Positions 42,626-52,583 of a stretch of 64,000 nt of DNA are shown here, one piece after another; positions within the stretch are counted from its first letter, which is position 1; each line of letters begins with the position of its first letter. The position numbers and the translations under genes are program-made. The DNA comes from Moraxellaceae bacterium (GTDB taxonomy: Bacteria > Pseudomonadota > Gammaproteobacteria > Pseudomonadales > Moraxellaceae). The stretch spans positions 44,679 to 108,678 of the forward strand of contig JACKNZ010000015.1 of NCBI GenBank assembly GCA_024234595.1, written 5' to 3'. The notes beneath the pieces were generated by a model. It was given only the letters and a program-made list of their open reading frames with translations, had not been told where the DNA came from and made no database searches.

Positions 42626-45382
42626 TTAACCAATACGCATTAACATACCTTGTGCTTCTGTTTTTTGATTGCTATCGCCTTCGGCAACAACTTCTTCTAA
42701 CAAGTCACGCGCACCTAAACGGTCGCCCATTTCTAAATAAGCACGCGCCAACTCTAAACGGGTACTGTTTTCGTTGGTGGTTGCTAAAAACGAAAACTCT
42801 TTATCTAGCTCTGCAATCACATCATCGCTTGATACGGAGACATCAACATCACCAAAATCTTCATCTGGCAAATCAATATCACTGGCTAACTCTTCTTTGT
42901 CAAAGTTAGCCACCATATCACTCAAATCTGCGGAGCTAGTGGGTGAGTCTAAATCTAATTTAAAATCTAAGCCTTCTTCAACAACAGGCTTGTCATCTAT
43001 CGAAAAGTCCACATCAGCCACATCAAAGCCCAAGTCAGCTTCTTTAGCAACAGTATCCTCTTCGAGCTTAAACTCTTCTAGTTCAAAGCCTTCTGTTAAA
43101 CTTGCATCTAATTCTGGCTCATGCTTTTCTTCTTTAAACTTGGCTAACTCTTGTTCAAAGTCTAAATTAACGGCAGGTGTTGCTTCTTCTTTCTCTTTGG
43201 CTTCAACTACTGGCTCTTGATGGTCTTTTAAGAAGTCATCTAGGCTGTCTAAGGACAAACCCGTACTTTCGTCAACACTGGTTTTTTCTTCAGTGGTCGA
43301 AGGTGTTGCATCAAAAGAAGAAAAGTCAAAATCCATGGCTTTATCTTCAGCTACCACTTCGGGTGTTTCTTGCGGTTTATCTAATTTAAACTCTAAGCCT
43401 GCATCCAATAACGAATCCAATTCGTTAATTTTAGCTTCTTCTACAGGTACAGATTCTACTTCTGGACGTTGTAGCTCAATAGGGTCTGCGGCTAACGGAA
43501 TATCCAATGCTTTTAAGTTTGGCTGTGACAAGCTAACCTTAAATTCATTCTCTAAGTCATCTAAACTAATGGCAGGAGCTTCTTCAACAGGCTTTTCTGG
43601 TATTTTGGTCGGGGTAAACTCTAAAGCACCTTCTTTGTTTGGCACAGCAGGCTTTACTTCTTCTGGAAACTGTTGCTTTAACTTGTCAGCCGCAACAATG
43701 GCATCCAAATCACCCACAGATTCCAATTGTTTGTATTGGCTATCAAAAGAAGCCTTATCTTTTTGCTTAACAAAAATCTCTAACAATTTGAGATGAATAT
43801 CTGCACGCTCAGGATGTTGCACCAATGCCTTGGTCAAAATACCGACCGCTTGAGGATAACGCTCCATTTCAAGGTAAGGACGTACTTCTTCTAAGGGGTC
43901 TTGCGGTTTTGGCGGCTCAACTGGTTTAGCGACAGGCGGTGTAACTGCTGCGGGCTTGGGAGCTTCTGCAACAGGGGGTTTAGGTGTCGGTGGCGTTGCA
44001 GGACGTGCAGGAGGCTGCTCTTTTTTGCCTTTTCCTTTAATAAAGAAAATCAACGCAATGACAACAATCAATGCCCCAACACCAATAATAGGAATCATGG
44101 CATTACTACCCGATTTGGCAGGTGCATCTGCGGCATGGGCATCGGTACTGACAAAGCTTTGCATCGCGACCGCACAGGCCATCGTGGCAACGGCTTTTTT
44201 CTCTAAATCTGCTTTATCTTTGTGTTTAGCTTGTTCGGCTGCTAAACGTCGTGCTTTTAATTGCGCTTCTAATTGAGCAAGTTTGGCATTCTGCATGGCA
44301 ATCTTCTTATCATTTAACTTAAGTTTCTGTTCTAAATCGGCTAACTCTTTGGACAACTTACTGTTGTGTTTAGCAACGGTCTTAATTTGTGCAGCCGCTT
44401 TTGAATTGCTTGTGGCCACATCTGGCGATGGTTGACCGCTGCCCGTTTGAGTATCTGTATTATGATGACTCAATGCCCCTGTTGTTGACACTGCTTTAGG
44501 CGCAATAAGCTTCATTTGCGCTTTTGGAGCTGTGACTACTTTTTCAATAATCTTTGGATTGGCTGTTGCATCAATTTGCTGCTGAGCCAAGGGCTTATTG
44601 GGATTTTGAGTGGGCACAACGCTAGATGAGCTTTGTGCTGTCATTTGGCTGCTGTCAATAGCTTGAGTATCCATTAAACTGGGTACACGCAGCACTTGAC
44701 CATTTTTTAACAAATTAATGTTATTGGCAATAAAGGCATCAGGATTCGCTTTGTGTAATACCTTCATCATTTGCCTAACCGAGATAGCATTCGTTGGACG
44801 AACGCGCTTTGCTACGCTCCATAAAGTATCATTGGTTTTTACCTTATAGGTACGCTCACTGGCTTCCGAAGCAACCTCTGCTGCCACTGCCACAGGGACT
44901 ACAGGTGCAACTGGCTCAATAACAGGTGGAGCTTGAACCACTACCACAGGCGCAGTAACAGGCTCTTTAGCTTTAGACACCTTGCTCACTGGAGGGTCTA
45001 ATAAGGCAGTTACTTGCTGCAATCGGGTATTGTTTGGCCATGAGACACGTACAATAAAATCCAAAAATGGTTCTGTCATGCGTTTATGGGTACTGATTTT
45101 AATATAGGAACGGCCACCTTGATTGACAACAACTTGAAAACGCAATTCAGCCAAGATATAAACTTGTTCTATCCCCAAACGTTCAAAGTCTTCGGCTTGA
45201 GCCAAACTAACTTTAATGTCTTCTTCAGTTAAATCACCTAAATCGGAAAGCTCGATTTCTGCACTAAACGGCTCACCTAAGGCGGATTTAGTTTTGACGT
45301 CTCGTAGGGCTAAAGCATGGCTTAACCCTGGCAATATGACTCCCAAACTTAAGAGTGCCATTGCTAGCTTACGCAGAACCAT
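42626..45382 (-). CDS. fimV: FimV-family inner-membrane hub protein
   Basis: A 918-residue protein that organises type IV pili and polar assemblies and binds peptidoglycan. Layout: signal peptide to LSHA, the FimV N-terminal domain (LALRDVKTKSALGEPFSAEI), a LysM domain around residues 175-235 (TYKVKTNDTLWSVAKRVRP), a coiled coil (KQLEQKL-like 345-400), a single membrane helix (MIPIIGVGALIVVIALIFFI), a Pro-rich linker, a cytosolic TPR segment, a long acidic region, and the C-terminal FimV motif with ARAYLEMGDRLGARDLLEEV. I chose the ATG at 45382, behind AAAGGA. The acidic region is diverged, as usual for the family. Confidence 0.92.
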   Translation of the reverse strand: MVLRKLAMALLSLGVILPGLSHALALRDVKTKSALGEPFSAEIELSDLGDLTEEDIKVSLAQAEDFERLGIEQVYILAELRFQVVVNQGGRSYIKISTHKRMTEPFLDFIVRVSWPNNTRLQQVTALLDPPVSKVSKAKEPVTAPVVVVQAPPVIEPVAPVVPVAVAAEVASEASERTYKVKTNDTLWSVAKRVRPTNAISVRQMMKVLHKANPDAFIANNINLLKNGQVLRVPSLMDTQAIDSSQMTAQSSSSVVPTQNPNKPLAQQQIDATANPKIIEKVVTAPKAQMKLIAPKAVSTTGALSHHNTDTQTGSGQPSPDVATSNSKAAAQIKTVAKHNSKLSKELADLEQKLKLNDKKIAMQNAKLAQLEAQLKARRLAAEQAKHKDKADLEKKAVATMACAVAMQSFVSTDAHAADAPAKSGSNAMIPIIGVGALIVVIALIFFIKGKGKKEQPPARPATPPTPKPPVAEAPKPAAVTPPVAKPVEPPKPQDPLEEVRPYLEMERYPQAVGILTKALVQHPERADIHLKLLEIFVKQKDKASFDSQYKQLESVGDLDAIVAADKLKQQFPEEVKPAVPNKEGALEFTPTKIPEKPVEEAPAISLDDLENEFKVSLSQPNLKALDIPLAADPIELQRPEVESVPVEEAKINELDSLLDAGLEFKLDKPQETPEVVAEDKAMDFDFSSFDATPSTTEEKTSVDESTGLSLDSLDDFLKDHQEPVVEAKEKEEATPAVNLDFEQELAKFKEEKHEPELDASLTEGFELEEFKLEEDTVAKEADLGFDVADVDFSIDDKPVVEEGLDFKLDLDSPTSSADLSDMVANFDKEELASDIDLPDEDFGDVDVSVSSDDVIAELDKEFSFLATTNENSTRLELARAYLEMGDRLGARDLLEEVVAEGDSNQKTEAQGMLMRIG

Positions 45383-45635
45383 TGTGTTTTTCCTTTGCTG
45401 GTTATTCTTTAAATTGTTGGCGTAGTATTGTTGCAACACACACCAAAAAATAAGATTGGCTGAGCGTATCTTGATACTTCAAACAATCATAGGTTAATTT
45501 TTCTCTTTTTTATCACAAGCCTTCTATGACCTGCAATCATTAAAGCAATTTATTGCGACTCTCGTGGCCTATTGGGCAGTTAATCAGTCATTATCAACAA
45601 AAAATTCCTGTTATTGATGACGTGAGAGCCGCTTG

Positions 45636-46640
45636 TTAAAGTGATACTTTCACGACTATCTTACCAAATTGTGCGCCATCTGCCATATGTTTAAATGCAG
45701 CAACACCATCTTCTAGCGCATAAATGCTATCTACAATTGGTTTAATGTGATGTTTTTCGACAAAATCGACCATATCCACAAATTGTTGGTCACTGCCCAT
45801 CGTTGAACCGAGAATTGAAACTTGCTTCCAAAAGATTTTTTGTGGATTTAAACCATTAATCGCCCCTTGGCCACCACCATAAAAAGCAATACGACCACCA
45901 AAACCCAAGACATCAATTAACGCCGCAAAACCATTACCACACGCACTATCAATCACCACATCCACTTCGCCATAGGTTTTTACAAAGGCTTTTTGCCAGC
46001 TTTCTTGGTTATATAACACCCCTGCTTTTGCACCAAGTTGTACTGCCTTAGCAATTTTTTCTTCGCTACTGGAGGTCACATACACCTCAGCACCTGCGGC
46101 AATAGCAAATTGCATGGCAAATAATGCGACACCGCCACCAATACCACTAATTAAGACTTTTTCACCTGCTTGTAATTGTGCACGGCCAAATAAAGCTCGA
46201 TAAGCCGTTAAGCCTGCTAGAGGTAAAGCAGCAGCTTGCTCAATGGTTAAATGGCTAGGGGCTAAACGAATCCTATCGGCATCAACAGTCACAAACTCCG
46301 CAAGAGTGCCATCTTTTGGCAAGCCCATAATATGGTATTGCTTAGATTGATGACGTTGATTATCACCCCATTGATTATTGGGGTTAATTACCACCGTTTT
46401 ACCTAGCCAAGAGCTATCAACGCCTTCGCCAACTGACTCAACAACACCAACACCATCAGAGCCTAAAATTGTTGGAAATTTAATACCCGCATATTGACCT
46501 TGAGTAATCCACACATCTCGATGATTTAATGCGGCGGCTAATACTTTAATACGAATTTCTCCTGCCTGAACATTGGGCTGTGGATAATCCTGCTTAAAAA
46601 CGACACCATCTTCTTTTGACGTTAATACTAAAGCTTTCAT
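45636..46640 (-). CDS. Zinc-independent MDR-family oxidoreductase (quinone oxidoreductase-like)
   Basis: A 334-residue medium-chain dehydrogenase/reductase using NADPH. It shows the NHRDVWITQGQYAGIKFP start of the catalytic domain, GSDGVGVVESVG, the Rossmann motif SGIGGGVALFAMQFA, and CGNGFAALIDVLG. Cys ligands for the catalytic zinc are absent, as in the quinone reductase and enoyl reductase branches. The substrate is unknown. The ATG follows AGGAAT. It is convergent with no neighbour and stands alone; upstream DNA to 46751 is the divergent promoter region with the thioesterase. Confidence 0.88.
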   Translation of the reverse strand: MKALVLTSKEDGVVFKQDYPQPNVQAGEIRIKVLAAALNHRDVWITQGQYAGIKFPTILGSDGVGVVESVGEGVDSSWLGKTVVINPNNQWGDNQRHQSKQYHIMGLPKDGTLAEFVTVDADRIRLAPSHLTIEQAAALPLAGLTAYRALFGRAQLQAGEKVLISGIGGGVALFAMQFAIAAGAEVYVTSSSEEKIAKAVQLGAKAGVLYNQESWQKAFVKTYGEVDVVIDSACGNGFAALIDVLGFGGRIAFYGGGQGAINGLNPQKIFWKQVSILGSTMGSDQQFVDMVDFVEKHHIKPIVDSIYALEDGVAAFKHMADGAQFGKIVVKVSL

Positions 46641-46751
46641 TTTTTATTCCTAATAAAATTAGATATTTTGCCCTGCAAAACATATGACGTTATAGTGTCA
46701 CACACGCTTCAATAAGTTTGATGTTAACACTACTTTACTAGGCCAAGTAAT

Positions 46752-47240
46752 ATGATAAACAGTAAATTTTCTTCAGATTCAAAAATTGACAATCATGTTT
46801 ATAAGATTTTTCCTAATGACCTAAATGCCAAAAAAACCGTATTTGGCGGTTTAATTATGAGCATTGCCGACAGATTAGCCTTGGTTGTTGCTGAGCGACA
46901 TAGTGGCCACACTTGCGTTACAGCCTCGGTGGACTCGTGGCATTTTGTAGCACCTGCCAAAGAAAACGACACATTATTGTTTAGTGTCGCAATCAATAAA
47001 GCATGGAGTTCTTCGATGGAGATTGGCGTTAAAGTAGAAGCTGAAAATAGTTATGAAGGCACTAAACGCCACATTGTCTCGGCATACTTTACTTTTGTTG
47101 CATTAGATGATTCAGGAAACACCGTACCCGTTCCCACTCTAAGCCCTCAGACAGACAAAGAGCGGCAGCGCTATGAGGCGGCAGAAATAAGACGCCAAGC
47201 GCGTTTAGCTGTGCGTGAACAGCTCAAAAAATATCACTAA
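46752..47240 (+). CDS. Acyl-CoA thioesterase (hotdog fold, YciA/BFIT type)
   Basis: A 162-residue protein with the hotdog thioesterase signature NDLNAKKTVFGGLIMSIADR, the VTASVDSWHFVAPAKENDTL strand pair and FVALDDSGNTVPVP. Such enzymes hydrolyse acyl-CoA in the cytosol. The N-terminal KFSSDSKIDNHVYKIFPN is typical of the group. It is convergent with ileS, from which it is separated by a short hairpin-bearing gap. A weak AGGCC precedes the ATG. Confidence 0.9.
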   Translation: MINSKFSSDSKIDNHVYKIFPNDLNAKKTVFGGLIMSIADRLALVVAERHSGHTCVTASVDSWHFVAPAKENDTLLFSVAINKAWSSSMEIGVKVEAENSYEGTKRHIVSAYFTFVALDDSGNTVPVPTLSPQTDKERQRYEAAEIRRQARLAVREQLKKYH

Positions 47241-47270
47241 AAACTTATCAGGGTGAATTAGAGCCATAGC

Positions 47271-47300
47271 CCCGTGTTACGTTACACATCACACGGGCTA
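47271..47300. repeat. Small hairpin repeat between the thioesterase and ileS
   Basis: Arms CCCGTGT and ACACGGG around a short loop rich in TACGTTACA, followed by GCTAC. A relative at about 55935-55970 has arms CCTGTGT and ACACAGG with the same loop and GGCTAC tail. It may serve as a terminator for the convergent genes. Confidence 0.7.
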
Positions 47301-47315
47301 CCACTCTGTTTTCGT

Positions 47316-50135
47316 CTAGGCAAAATATCTCACTTCACCCTGCCCTGCCACGTTTTCTACGCAACGCGCACAAATATCGGGGTGGTCGGCATGACTACCG
47401 ACATCGGCACGGTAATGCCAGCAACGTACACACTTGGTGTATGTTGATGGGGTCACTTTAACGTTTAAGCCTACTACATCGGTTGCTTGCCCTTCGCCAT
47501 TTTGGTCAGACAAGGTTGCGCTTGAGGTAATTAACACAAAACGTAACTCATCAGATAATAAAGCTAAACGTGCTTTTAACTCTGGAGCAACATATAAAGT
47601 CACTTCGGCAGATAAACCCGAACCAACTTCTTTGCGAGTACGTGCTTCTTCGATTTCTTTATTAACCGCTGTTTTAACGGCCATTACCTGTTGCCAATAA
47701 GCACGGGTTAATAATGGTTGGCTTTCATCTTCAGGTAAAGTCGCTAAACCTTGATACCATTCGGTCAAAAATACTGACTCAGCACCTGCTTGTGGAATTT
47801 CTTGCCAGATTTCGTGAGCTGTAAAACTCAAAATAGGTGCACACCAGCGTACTAAAGCTTGAATGATATGATACAAGGCGGTTTGGGCTGAACGACGCGC
47901 TAAAGAATCAGCCTGTGTGGTGTACTGGCGATCTTTAATAATGTCTAGGTAAAAACTACCTAAATCTAAAGAACAGAAGTTATGTAGCTTATGGTAAATA
48001 TTATGGAATTCATAAGCTTCATAAGCGGCGATAATGTCGGTTTGCACTTGTGCTGCTTTATCAACTACCCAACGATCTAAAGCCAACATGTCATTGGTTG
48101 GCACAAGATGTTGTGCAGGATCAAAACCTGCTAAGTTGGCTAATAAGAAGCGCATGGTGTTACGAATACGGCGATAAGCATCACTCATCCGTTCTAAAAT
48201 GACTTTAGAAACAGACATTTCACCACTGTAATCGGTGGCTGCTACCCATAAACGAATAATGTCTGCACCAAGGGTTTTCATAATGTCTTGTGGTGACACA
48301 ACATTACCCAAGGATTTAGACATTTTGTGGCCTTTTTCATCCACCGTAAAACCATGCGTTAATACCGTTTTAAAGGGTTTATCACCATTTGCGGCTAAAG
48401 CAGTCAATAAAGACGATTGAAACCAGCCACGATGTTGGTCGGAACCTTCTAAATATAAATCGGCAGGATAGCGCAAATCTGGACGAGTTAAGACACAAGA
48501 ATGTGTTACGCCTGAATCAAACCATACGTCTAAGGTATCAGTGACTTTTAGGTAGTTTTCTGCTTCTGCACCCAATAAAACCGCCGCATCAATATCCCAC
48601 CATGCGTCGATACCTGCTTTTTCAACTTCAAGCGCGACTTTCTCAATCAAGTCGATGGTTTGTGGGTGTAACTCGCCTGTGATTTTATGGACAAATAAAG
48701 CAATTGGTACACCCCACGTCCGTTGACGCGAAATACACCAATCAGGGCGGCCTTGCATCATGGATACAATACGTGCCTTACCCCAATTGGGTAACCATTG
48801 TACTTCGTCAATCGCTTGCATCGCTGCATCACGTAAGCCTTTTTGTTCCATGCTAATAAACCATTGTGGCGTTGCACGGAAAATAATGGGTGTTTTATGA
48901 CGCCAGCAATGTGGGTAACTGTGTTTGATTTTAACGTGCGCTAATAAACGGTTATTGGCTTTTAGCGTTTCAATGATTGGCTCATTGGCCTTGTTAACGT
49001 GCATACCTGCAAACAAGGGTGTATTTGGCAAAAACACGCCGTTATTATCAACAGGGTTATCAACGATTAAGTTATATTTTTTGCCCACCACAAAGTCATC
49101 ATGACCATGACCAGGTGCAGTATGTACCGCGCCTGTCCCTGCATCAGCCGTCACATGTTCACCCACAATCACAGGCACAGTACGTTCATAAAATGGATGT
49201 TGTAACGCAACATGCTCAAAAGCTGCACCTGCAACTTCGGCCAACACGTGAATATCTTCTGCTTGATAACGTGCTAATGTCGCTTCATACAAGGCTTGAG
49301 CTAATACTAAAACACGTGTTTGTTGCTCAATGGTCGCTTGAACGACGACATACACTAATTCAGGATGCAAACTGACCGCTTGGTTAGCAGGCAAGGTCCA
49401 AGGTGTGGTTGTCCAAATAACAAAATCCACCGCAGCAGGTACGTTGGGCAAATTGGCACGTTTCGCAAAGTCTGCAACATCTTGTACAGCAAATGCGACA
49501 TCAACCGCATGAGATTGTTTATCTTCATATTCAACTTCGGCTTCGGCCAAGGCAGAGCCACAATCCATACACCAATGCACAGGTTTTAAACCTTGATGCA
49601 AATGGCCATTGGCGGCAATTTTGCCTAAGCTACGAATAATGTCCGCTTCTTGTTGAAAATTCATGGTCAAGTAAGGATTATCCCAATCCCCCAACACACC
49701 TAAACGCTGAAAATCCGCTTTTTGGTTTTCAACATGGCCAATGGCAAAGTCACGACAATGTTGACGAAACTCTTTGGCGGACACTTTATGCCCTGCTTTA
49801 CCAAATTTCTTTTCGACATTAAGTTCGATAGGCAGGCCATGACAATCCCAACCTGGAACATAGGGCGCGTCAAAGCCTGCTAAGGTTTTGGATTTGATAA
49901 TAATATCTTTGAGAATTTTATTAACCGAATGACCAATATGAATATTGCCATTGGCATAGGGAGGACCATCATGCAAAATAAATTGTGGACGACCAGCACG
50001 GGCTTGACGAATTTTTTGATATAACTTGTTTTCTTGCCAATCCTTTACCCAATTTGGCTCACGCTTGGCTAAATCAGCTTTCATCGCAAAGGCCGTTTCG
50101 GGCAAATTTAGCGTGCTTTTATAATCAACAGTCAT
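47316..50135 (-). CDS. ileS: Isoleucyl-tRNA synthetase
   Basis: A 939-residue class I synthetase that charges tRNA-Ile. It shows the GNIHIGHSVNK HIGH motif, PGWDCHGLPIE, the editing-domain stretch TTTPWTLPANQAV, GHKMSKSLGN, and the C-terminal zinc ribbon CVRCWHYRADVG ... CARC. The length is normal for the bacterial type. Usually ileS is followed by lspA; here it is followed by a convergent thioesterase. Upstream, ribF is separated from ileS by repeats at 50166-50255. Confidence 0.97.
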   Translation of the reverse strand: MTVDYKSTLNLPETAFAMKADLAKREPNWVKDWQENKLYQKIRQARAGRPQFILHDGPPYANGNIHIGHSVNKILKDIIIKSKTLAGFDAPYVPGWDCHGLPIELNVEKKFGKAGHKVSAKEFRQHCRDFAIGHVENQKADFQRLGVLGDWDNPYLTMNFQQEADIIRSLGKIAANGHLHQGLKPVHWCMDCGSALAEAEVEYEDKQSHAVDVAFAVQDVADFAKRANLPNVPAAVDFVIWTTTPWTLPANQAVSLHPELVYVVVQATIEQQTRVLVLAQALYEATLARYQAEDIHVLAEVAGAAFEHVALQHPFYERTVPVIVGEHVTADAGTGAVHTAPGHGHDDFVVGKKYNLIVDNPVDNNGVFLPNTPLFAGMHVNKANEPIIETLKANNRLLAHVKIKHSYPHCWRHKTPIIFRATPQWFISMEQKGLRDAAMQAIDEVQWLPNWGKARIVSMMQGRPDWCISRQRTWGVPIALFVHKITGELHPQTIDLIEKVALEVEKAGIDAWWDIDAAVLLGAEAENYLKVTDTLDVWFDSGVTHSCVLTRPDLRYPADLYLEGSDQHRGWFQSSLLTALAANGDKPFKTVLTHGFTVDEKGHKMSKSLGNVVSPQDIMKTLGADIIRLWVAATDYSGEMSVSKVILERMSDAYRRIRNTMRFLLANLAGFDPAQHLVPTNDMLALDRWVVDKAAQVQTDIIAAYEAYEFHNIYHKLHNFCSLDLGSFYLDIIKDRQYTTQADSLARRSAQTALYHIIQALVRWCAPILSFTAHEIWQEIPQAGAESVFLTEWYQGLATLPEDESQPLLTRAYWQQVMAVKTAVNKEIEEARTRKEVGSGLSAEVTLYVAPELKARLALLSDELRFVLITSSATLSDQNGEGQATDVVGLNVKVTPSTYTKCVRCWHYRADVGSHADHPDICARCVENVAGQGEVRYFA

Positions 50136-50165
50136 GTTTTGCTTTACTCACTTAAATTTAATTTA

Positions 50166-50255
50166 GGACTTGCGCGGTTATCGCTTAACCTCACCCCTGC
50201 CCTCTCCTTATTAAGGAGAGGGAGCTTCATCGCTAATTTTTATGATGAAACTTCC
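50166..50255. repeat. Junction of a MITE end and a CCTCACCC repeat
   Basis: GGACTTGCGCGGTTATCGCT, the outer end of the MITE-like family, is joined directly to CCTCACCCCTGCCCTCTCC and GGAGAGGGAG, the second dispersed repeat family. The composite lies between ileS and ribF and extends into the last ribF codons. Confidence 0.75.
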
Positions 50256-51184
50256 TCGCTTTTTGAGTAGGGGTCAAAATAGTTGCGTGTTGCCAATACA
50301 TCATTAGCAATCGCTTTTTTTAATGCGTCTAAAGAAGGAAAGTTTGTTTCATTACGCAGTTTGTGACAAAACTGCACACCTATTCGGCGACCATAAATAT
50401 CGCCCTTAAAATCCAAAATATGCACTTCAATGCGGTTTTCTTTGCCACCCACCGCAGGGCGCGTTCCAACATTGGCTGCACCCAATAAAGGCTCTGGGGT
50501 TAAACCCCATACTTTTACGGCATAAATGCCCGCAACAGGCGAAACATGGCGATTTAAACCCACATTAGCCGTTGGAAAATCGAGGGTTCGACCAATTTTG
50601 TCACCATGCTTAATATGACCTGCAATCATATAGGGGCGACCTAATAATTGCGCGGCTAAATCAAAATCGGACTCTTGAATCGCTTGGCGAATCCGTGTCG
50701 AGCTAATACGCACGCTATCTTGAGCAATCGTGGGTGTATTTTCTACCACAAACGCTTGTTGCTGTAAAAAAGCAAAATCACCCGACCGATCACAGCCAAA
50801 ACGAAAATCATCACCCACCACTAAATGTTGACAGTTTAGCGGTTGCAATACTTGCTCAATAAACTTTTGTGCGGTTAAACCACGAAATGCAGCATCAAAT
50901 CTAATCACTAATACGTAATCAATACCTAAATCACATAAGGCTTCAAACTTGTCACGCCAATCCATCAATCGTGCTGGCGCATTTTTGCCTTGAAAAAACT
51001 CTTGAGGCTGTGGCTCAAAATACATGACGACACTGGCTAAGTTTTTCTGACGACTAATGTCTAAGACGCGTTGCAAAATGACTTGATGCCCAGCATGTAC
51101 ACCATCAAAATTACCAATCGTCACCACACTGGGTGGTAATGTAAGATTTGTTAATGTTTGCCAATGTCGAATAAGTTGGGTCAT
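50240..51184 (-). CDS. ribF: Bifunctional riboflavin kinase/FAD synthetase RibF
   Basis: Makes FMN and FAD from riboflavin. The N-terminal adenylyltransferase domain has VTIGNFDGVHAGHQVIL and FQGKNAPARLM, then VVGDDFRFGCDRSGDF; the C-terminal kinase domain has GRPYMIAGHIKHGDKIGRTLDFPTANV. With the ATG at 51184 it is 314 residues; the alternative at 51196 would overlap the methyltransferase end. It begins 2 nt after that stop, so translation is coupled. The last ~10 residues (PYSKSEEVSS) are unusual and lie in a repeat. Confidence 0.95.
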   Translation of the reverse strand: MTQLIRHWQTLTNLTLPPSVVTIGNFDGVHAGHQVILQRVLDISRQKNLASVVMYFEPQPQEFFQGKNAPARLMDWRDKFEALCDLGIDYVLVIRFDAAFRGLTAQKFIEQVLQPLNCQHLVVGDDFRFGCDRSGDFAFLQQQAFVVENTPTIAQDSVRISSTRIRQAIQESDFDLAAQLLGRPYMIAGHIKHGDKIGRTLDFPTANVGLNRHVSPVAGIYAVKVWGLTPEPLLGAANVGTRPAVGGKENRIEVHILDFKGDIYGRRIGVQFCHKLRNETNFPSLDALKKAIANDVLATRNYFDPYSKSEEVSS

Positions 51185-51186
51185 TT

Positions 51187-52302
51187 TTAAGCACACGCCC
51201 GTGATTGTTCAACAGTCTCTAATTGATTAAGTAAACGAACTAAACTGCGTCCCATGGCATAGGCCAAATTAACAGGTACAGCATTGCCTATTTGCTTATA
51301 CTGTTGAGACATTGCGCCCATAAACTGCCAATCATCAGGAAAGGTTTGGATACGGGCATATTCTCGCACAGTTAATGGCCGTGTTTGCTCAGGATGACAT
51401 CGCTCAGTTTGGTTTTGTGCAGGCGCGCAAGTTAAAGTTAAACTGGGTTCGTCCCACGCTAAGCGTCTAGCCATACCTGTTTTACCACCACCTAAAAAAT
51501 AACTGCCTTTCATGTATTCTCTTTGAATATCATCAGGCAAATCACGCCAATATCCACCTTGAGGCACGAGGTCTAAGACCGCTTTTTTACGCGCTGGATA
51601 AAGCTGTCCTTGTGATTCAGGCACATCACAATCATACAACTCACCCTTAAACATCGCATCACGCATGGTCATTACTCGGTGATACTGAGCTGGCCATTGA
51701 TAGTCCATATACGCGGCTAAATCATTACGCACTGCCACCAAAAACAAACGCTCTCGCTTTTGTGGCACTTGAAAATGCATCGCTTTTAATACTTGTGGCG
51801 GTACTAAAGTATAACCTAGCTCCGCAATGGTTTTTTTGATAGTGGCTAAAGTCCGACCATTATCATGGTTTAATAAACCGCGTACATTTTCACCTAAAAA
51901 CACTTTAGGTTGCACTTCTTTAATGGCGCGTGCAAACTCAAAAAATAACGTGCCGCGTGTATCATCAAAGCCTTGTTTGTTACCTGCATAAGAAAAAGCC
52001 TGACAGGGAAAACCGCCCGACAAAAAATCTATTTGGCGTTTATATTGGCTAAAATCAACATTAACAATACTATCCTCTATAACATTCCAATCGGGGCGAT
52101 TTTGGCGTAACGTAGCACAAGCCCACTTATCAAACTCATTTAATAAAATCGCCTCAAATCCTGCTTTTTCTAAACCTAAAGCTAAACCACCTGCCCCTGC
52201 AAATAACTCTATTGACGTATAAGGACGATAGGCTTTGGTTTGTAATTCATCAAACCATTGATTATTAATCAGGGCTTTTACTAAGGATTGAAATTTTGCC
52301 AT
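51187..52302 (-). CDS. dcm: DNA (cytosine-5-)-methyltransferase
   Basis: A 371-residue m5C methyltransferase with all main motifs: I SIELFAGAGGLALGLE (33-39 core), IV GGFPCQAFSYAG with catalytic Cys100, VI ENVRGLL (138-144), VIII QKRERLFLVA, IX TVREYARIQTFPD and X QIGNAVPVNLA. The target sequence cannot be read from motifs. No restriction endonuclease gene lies beside it, so it is a solo methyltransferase or its partner is elsewhere. The N-terminal 28 residues precede motif I. It sits in the murJ-ribF interval next to a YefM/YoeB pair. The symbol is used in the general sense; it is not an orthologue of E. coli Dcm by any check here. Confidence 0.9.
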   Translation of the reverse strand: MAKFQSLVKALINNQWFDELQTKAYRPYTSIELFAGAGGLALGLEKAGFEAILLNEFDKWACATLRQNRPDWNVIEDSIVNVDFSQYKRQIDFLSGGFPCQAFSYAGNKQGFDDTRGTLFFEFARAIKEVQPKVFLGENVRGLLNHDNGRTLATIKKTIAELGYTLVPPQVLKAMHFQVPQKRERLFLVAVRNDLAAYMDYQWPAQYHRVMTMRDAMFKGELYDCDVPESQGQLYPARKKAVLDLVPQGGYWRDLPDDIQREYMKGSYFLGGGKTGMARRLAWDEPSLTLTCAPAQNQTERCHPEQTRPLTVREYARIQTFPDDWQFMGAMSQQYKQIGNAVPVNLAYAMGRSLVRLLNQLETVEQSRACA

Positions 52303-52328
52303 TTGAAACTACTTAATCTCAATACTAC

Positions 52329-52583
52329 TTAATAATGATAACGACACTGAGCAATAATCAACAACTCATCAGTGGCTTTATAAACCAACCGATGTTCTTT
52401 ATCGATACGCCTCGACCAATAACCAGACCAATTATGACGTAATGGCTCAGGATCACCAATGCCTACAAACGGCTGTCGTTGAATATCTTTAATCAACAAG
52501 TTAATACGCTTTAGCATTTGTTTATCTTGCTGTTGCCAATACAAATAATCTTCCCACGCGGTAGCTGCCCATGCCAACATCAT
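52329..52583 (-). CDS. yoeB: YoeB-type mRNA interferase toxin
   Basis: An 84-residue toxin of the RelE superfamily that cleaves mRNA on the ribosome. It aligns residue by residue with E. coli YoeB: AWEDYLYWQQQDKQMLKRIN, RQPFVGIGDPEPLRHNWSG, YWSRRIDKEHRLVYKA and the C-terminal IIAQCRYHY, which carries the catalytic His and Tyr. Its start overlaps the antitoxin stop by 4 nt (ATGA). It is the standard second gene of the pair. Confidence 0.97.
   Translation of the reverse strand: MMLAWAATAWEDYLYWQQQDKQMLKRINLLIKDIQRQPFVGIGDPEPLRHNWSGYWSRRIDKEHRLVYKATDELLIIAQCRYHY

Noticed and set aside
42598..45425. Long open frames on the plus strand opposite fimV
   Set aside because: They mirror the coding strand of fimV and have Ser/Leu-rich, low-information translations; shadows of a real gene.
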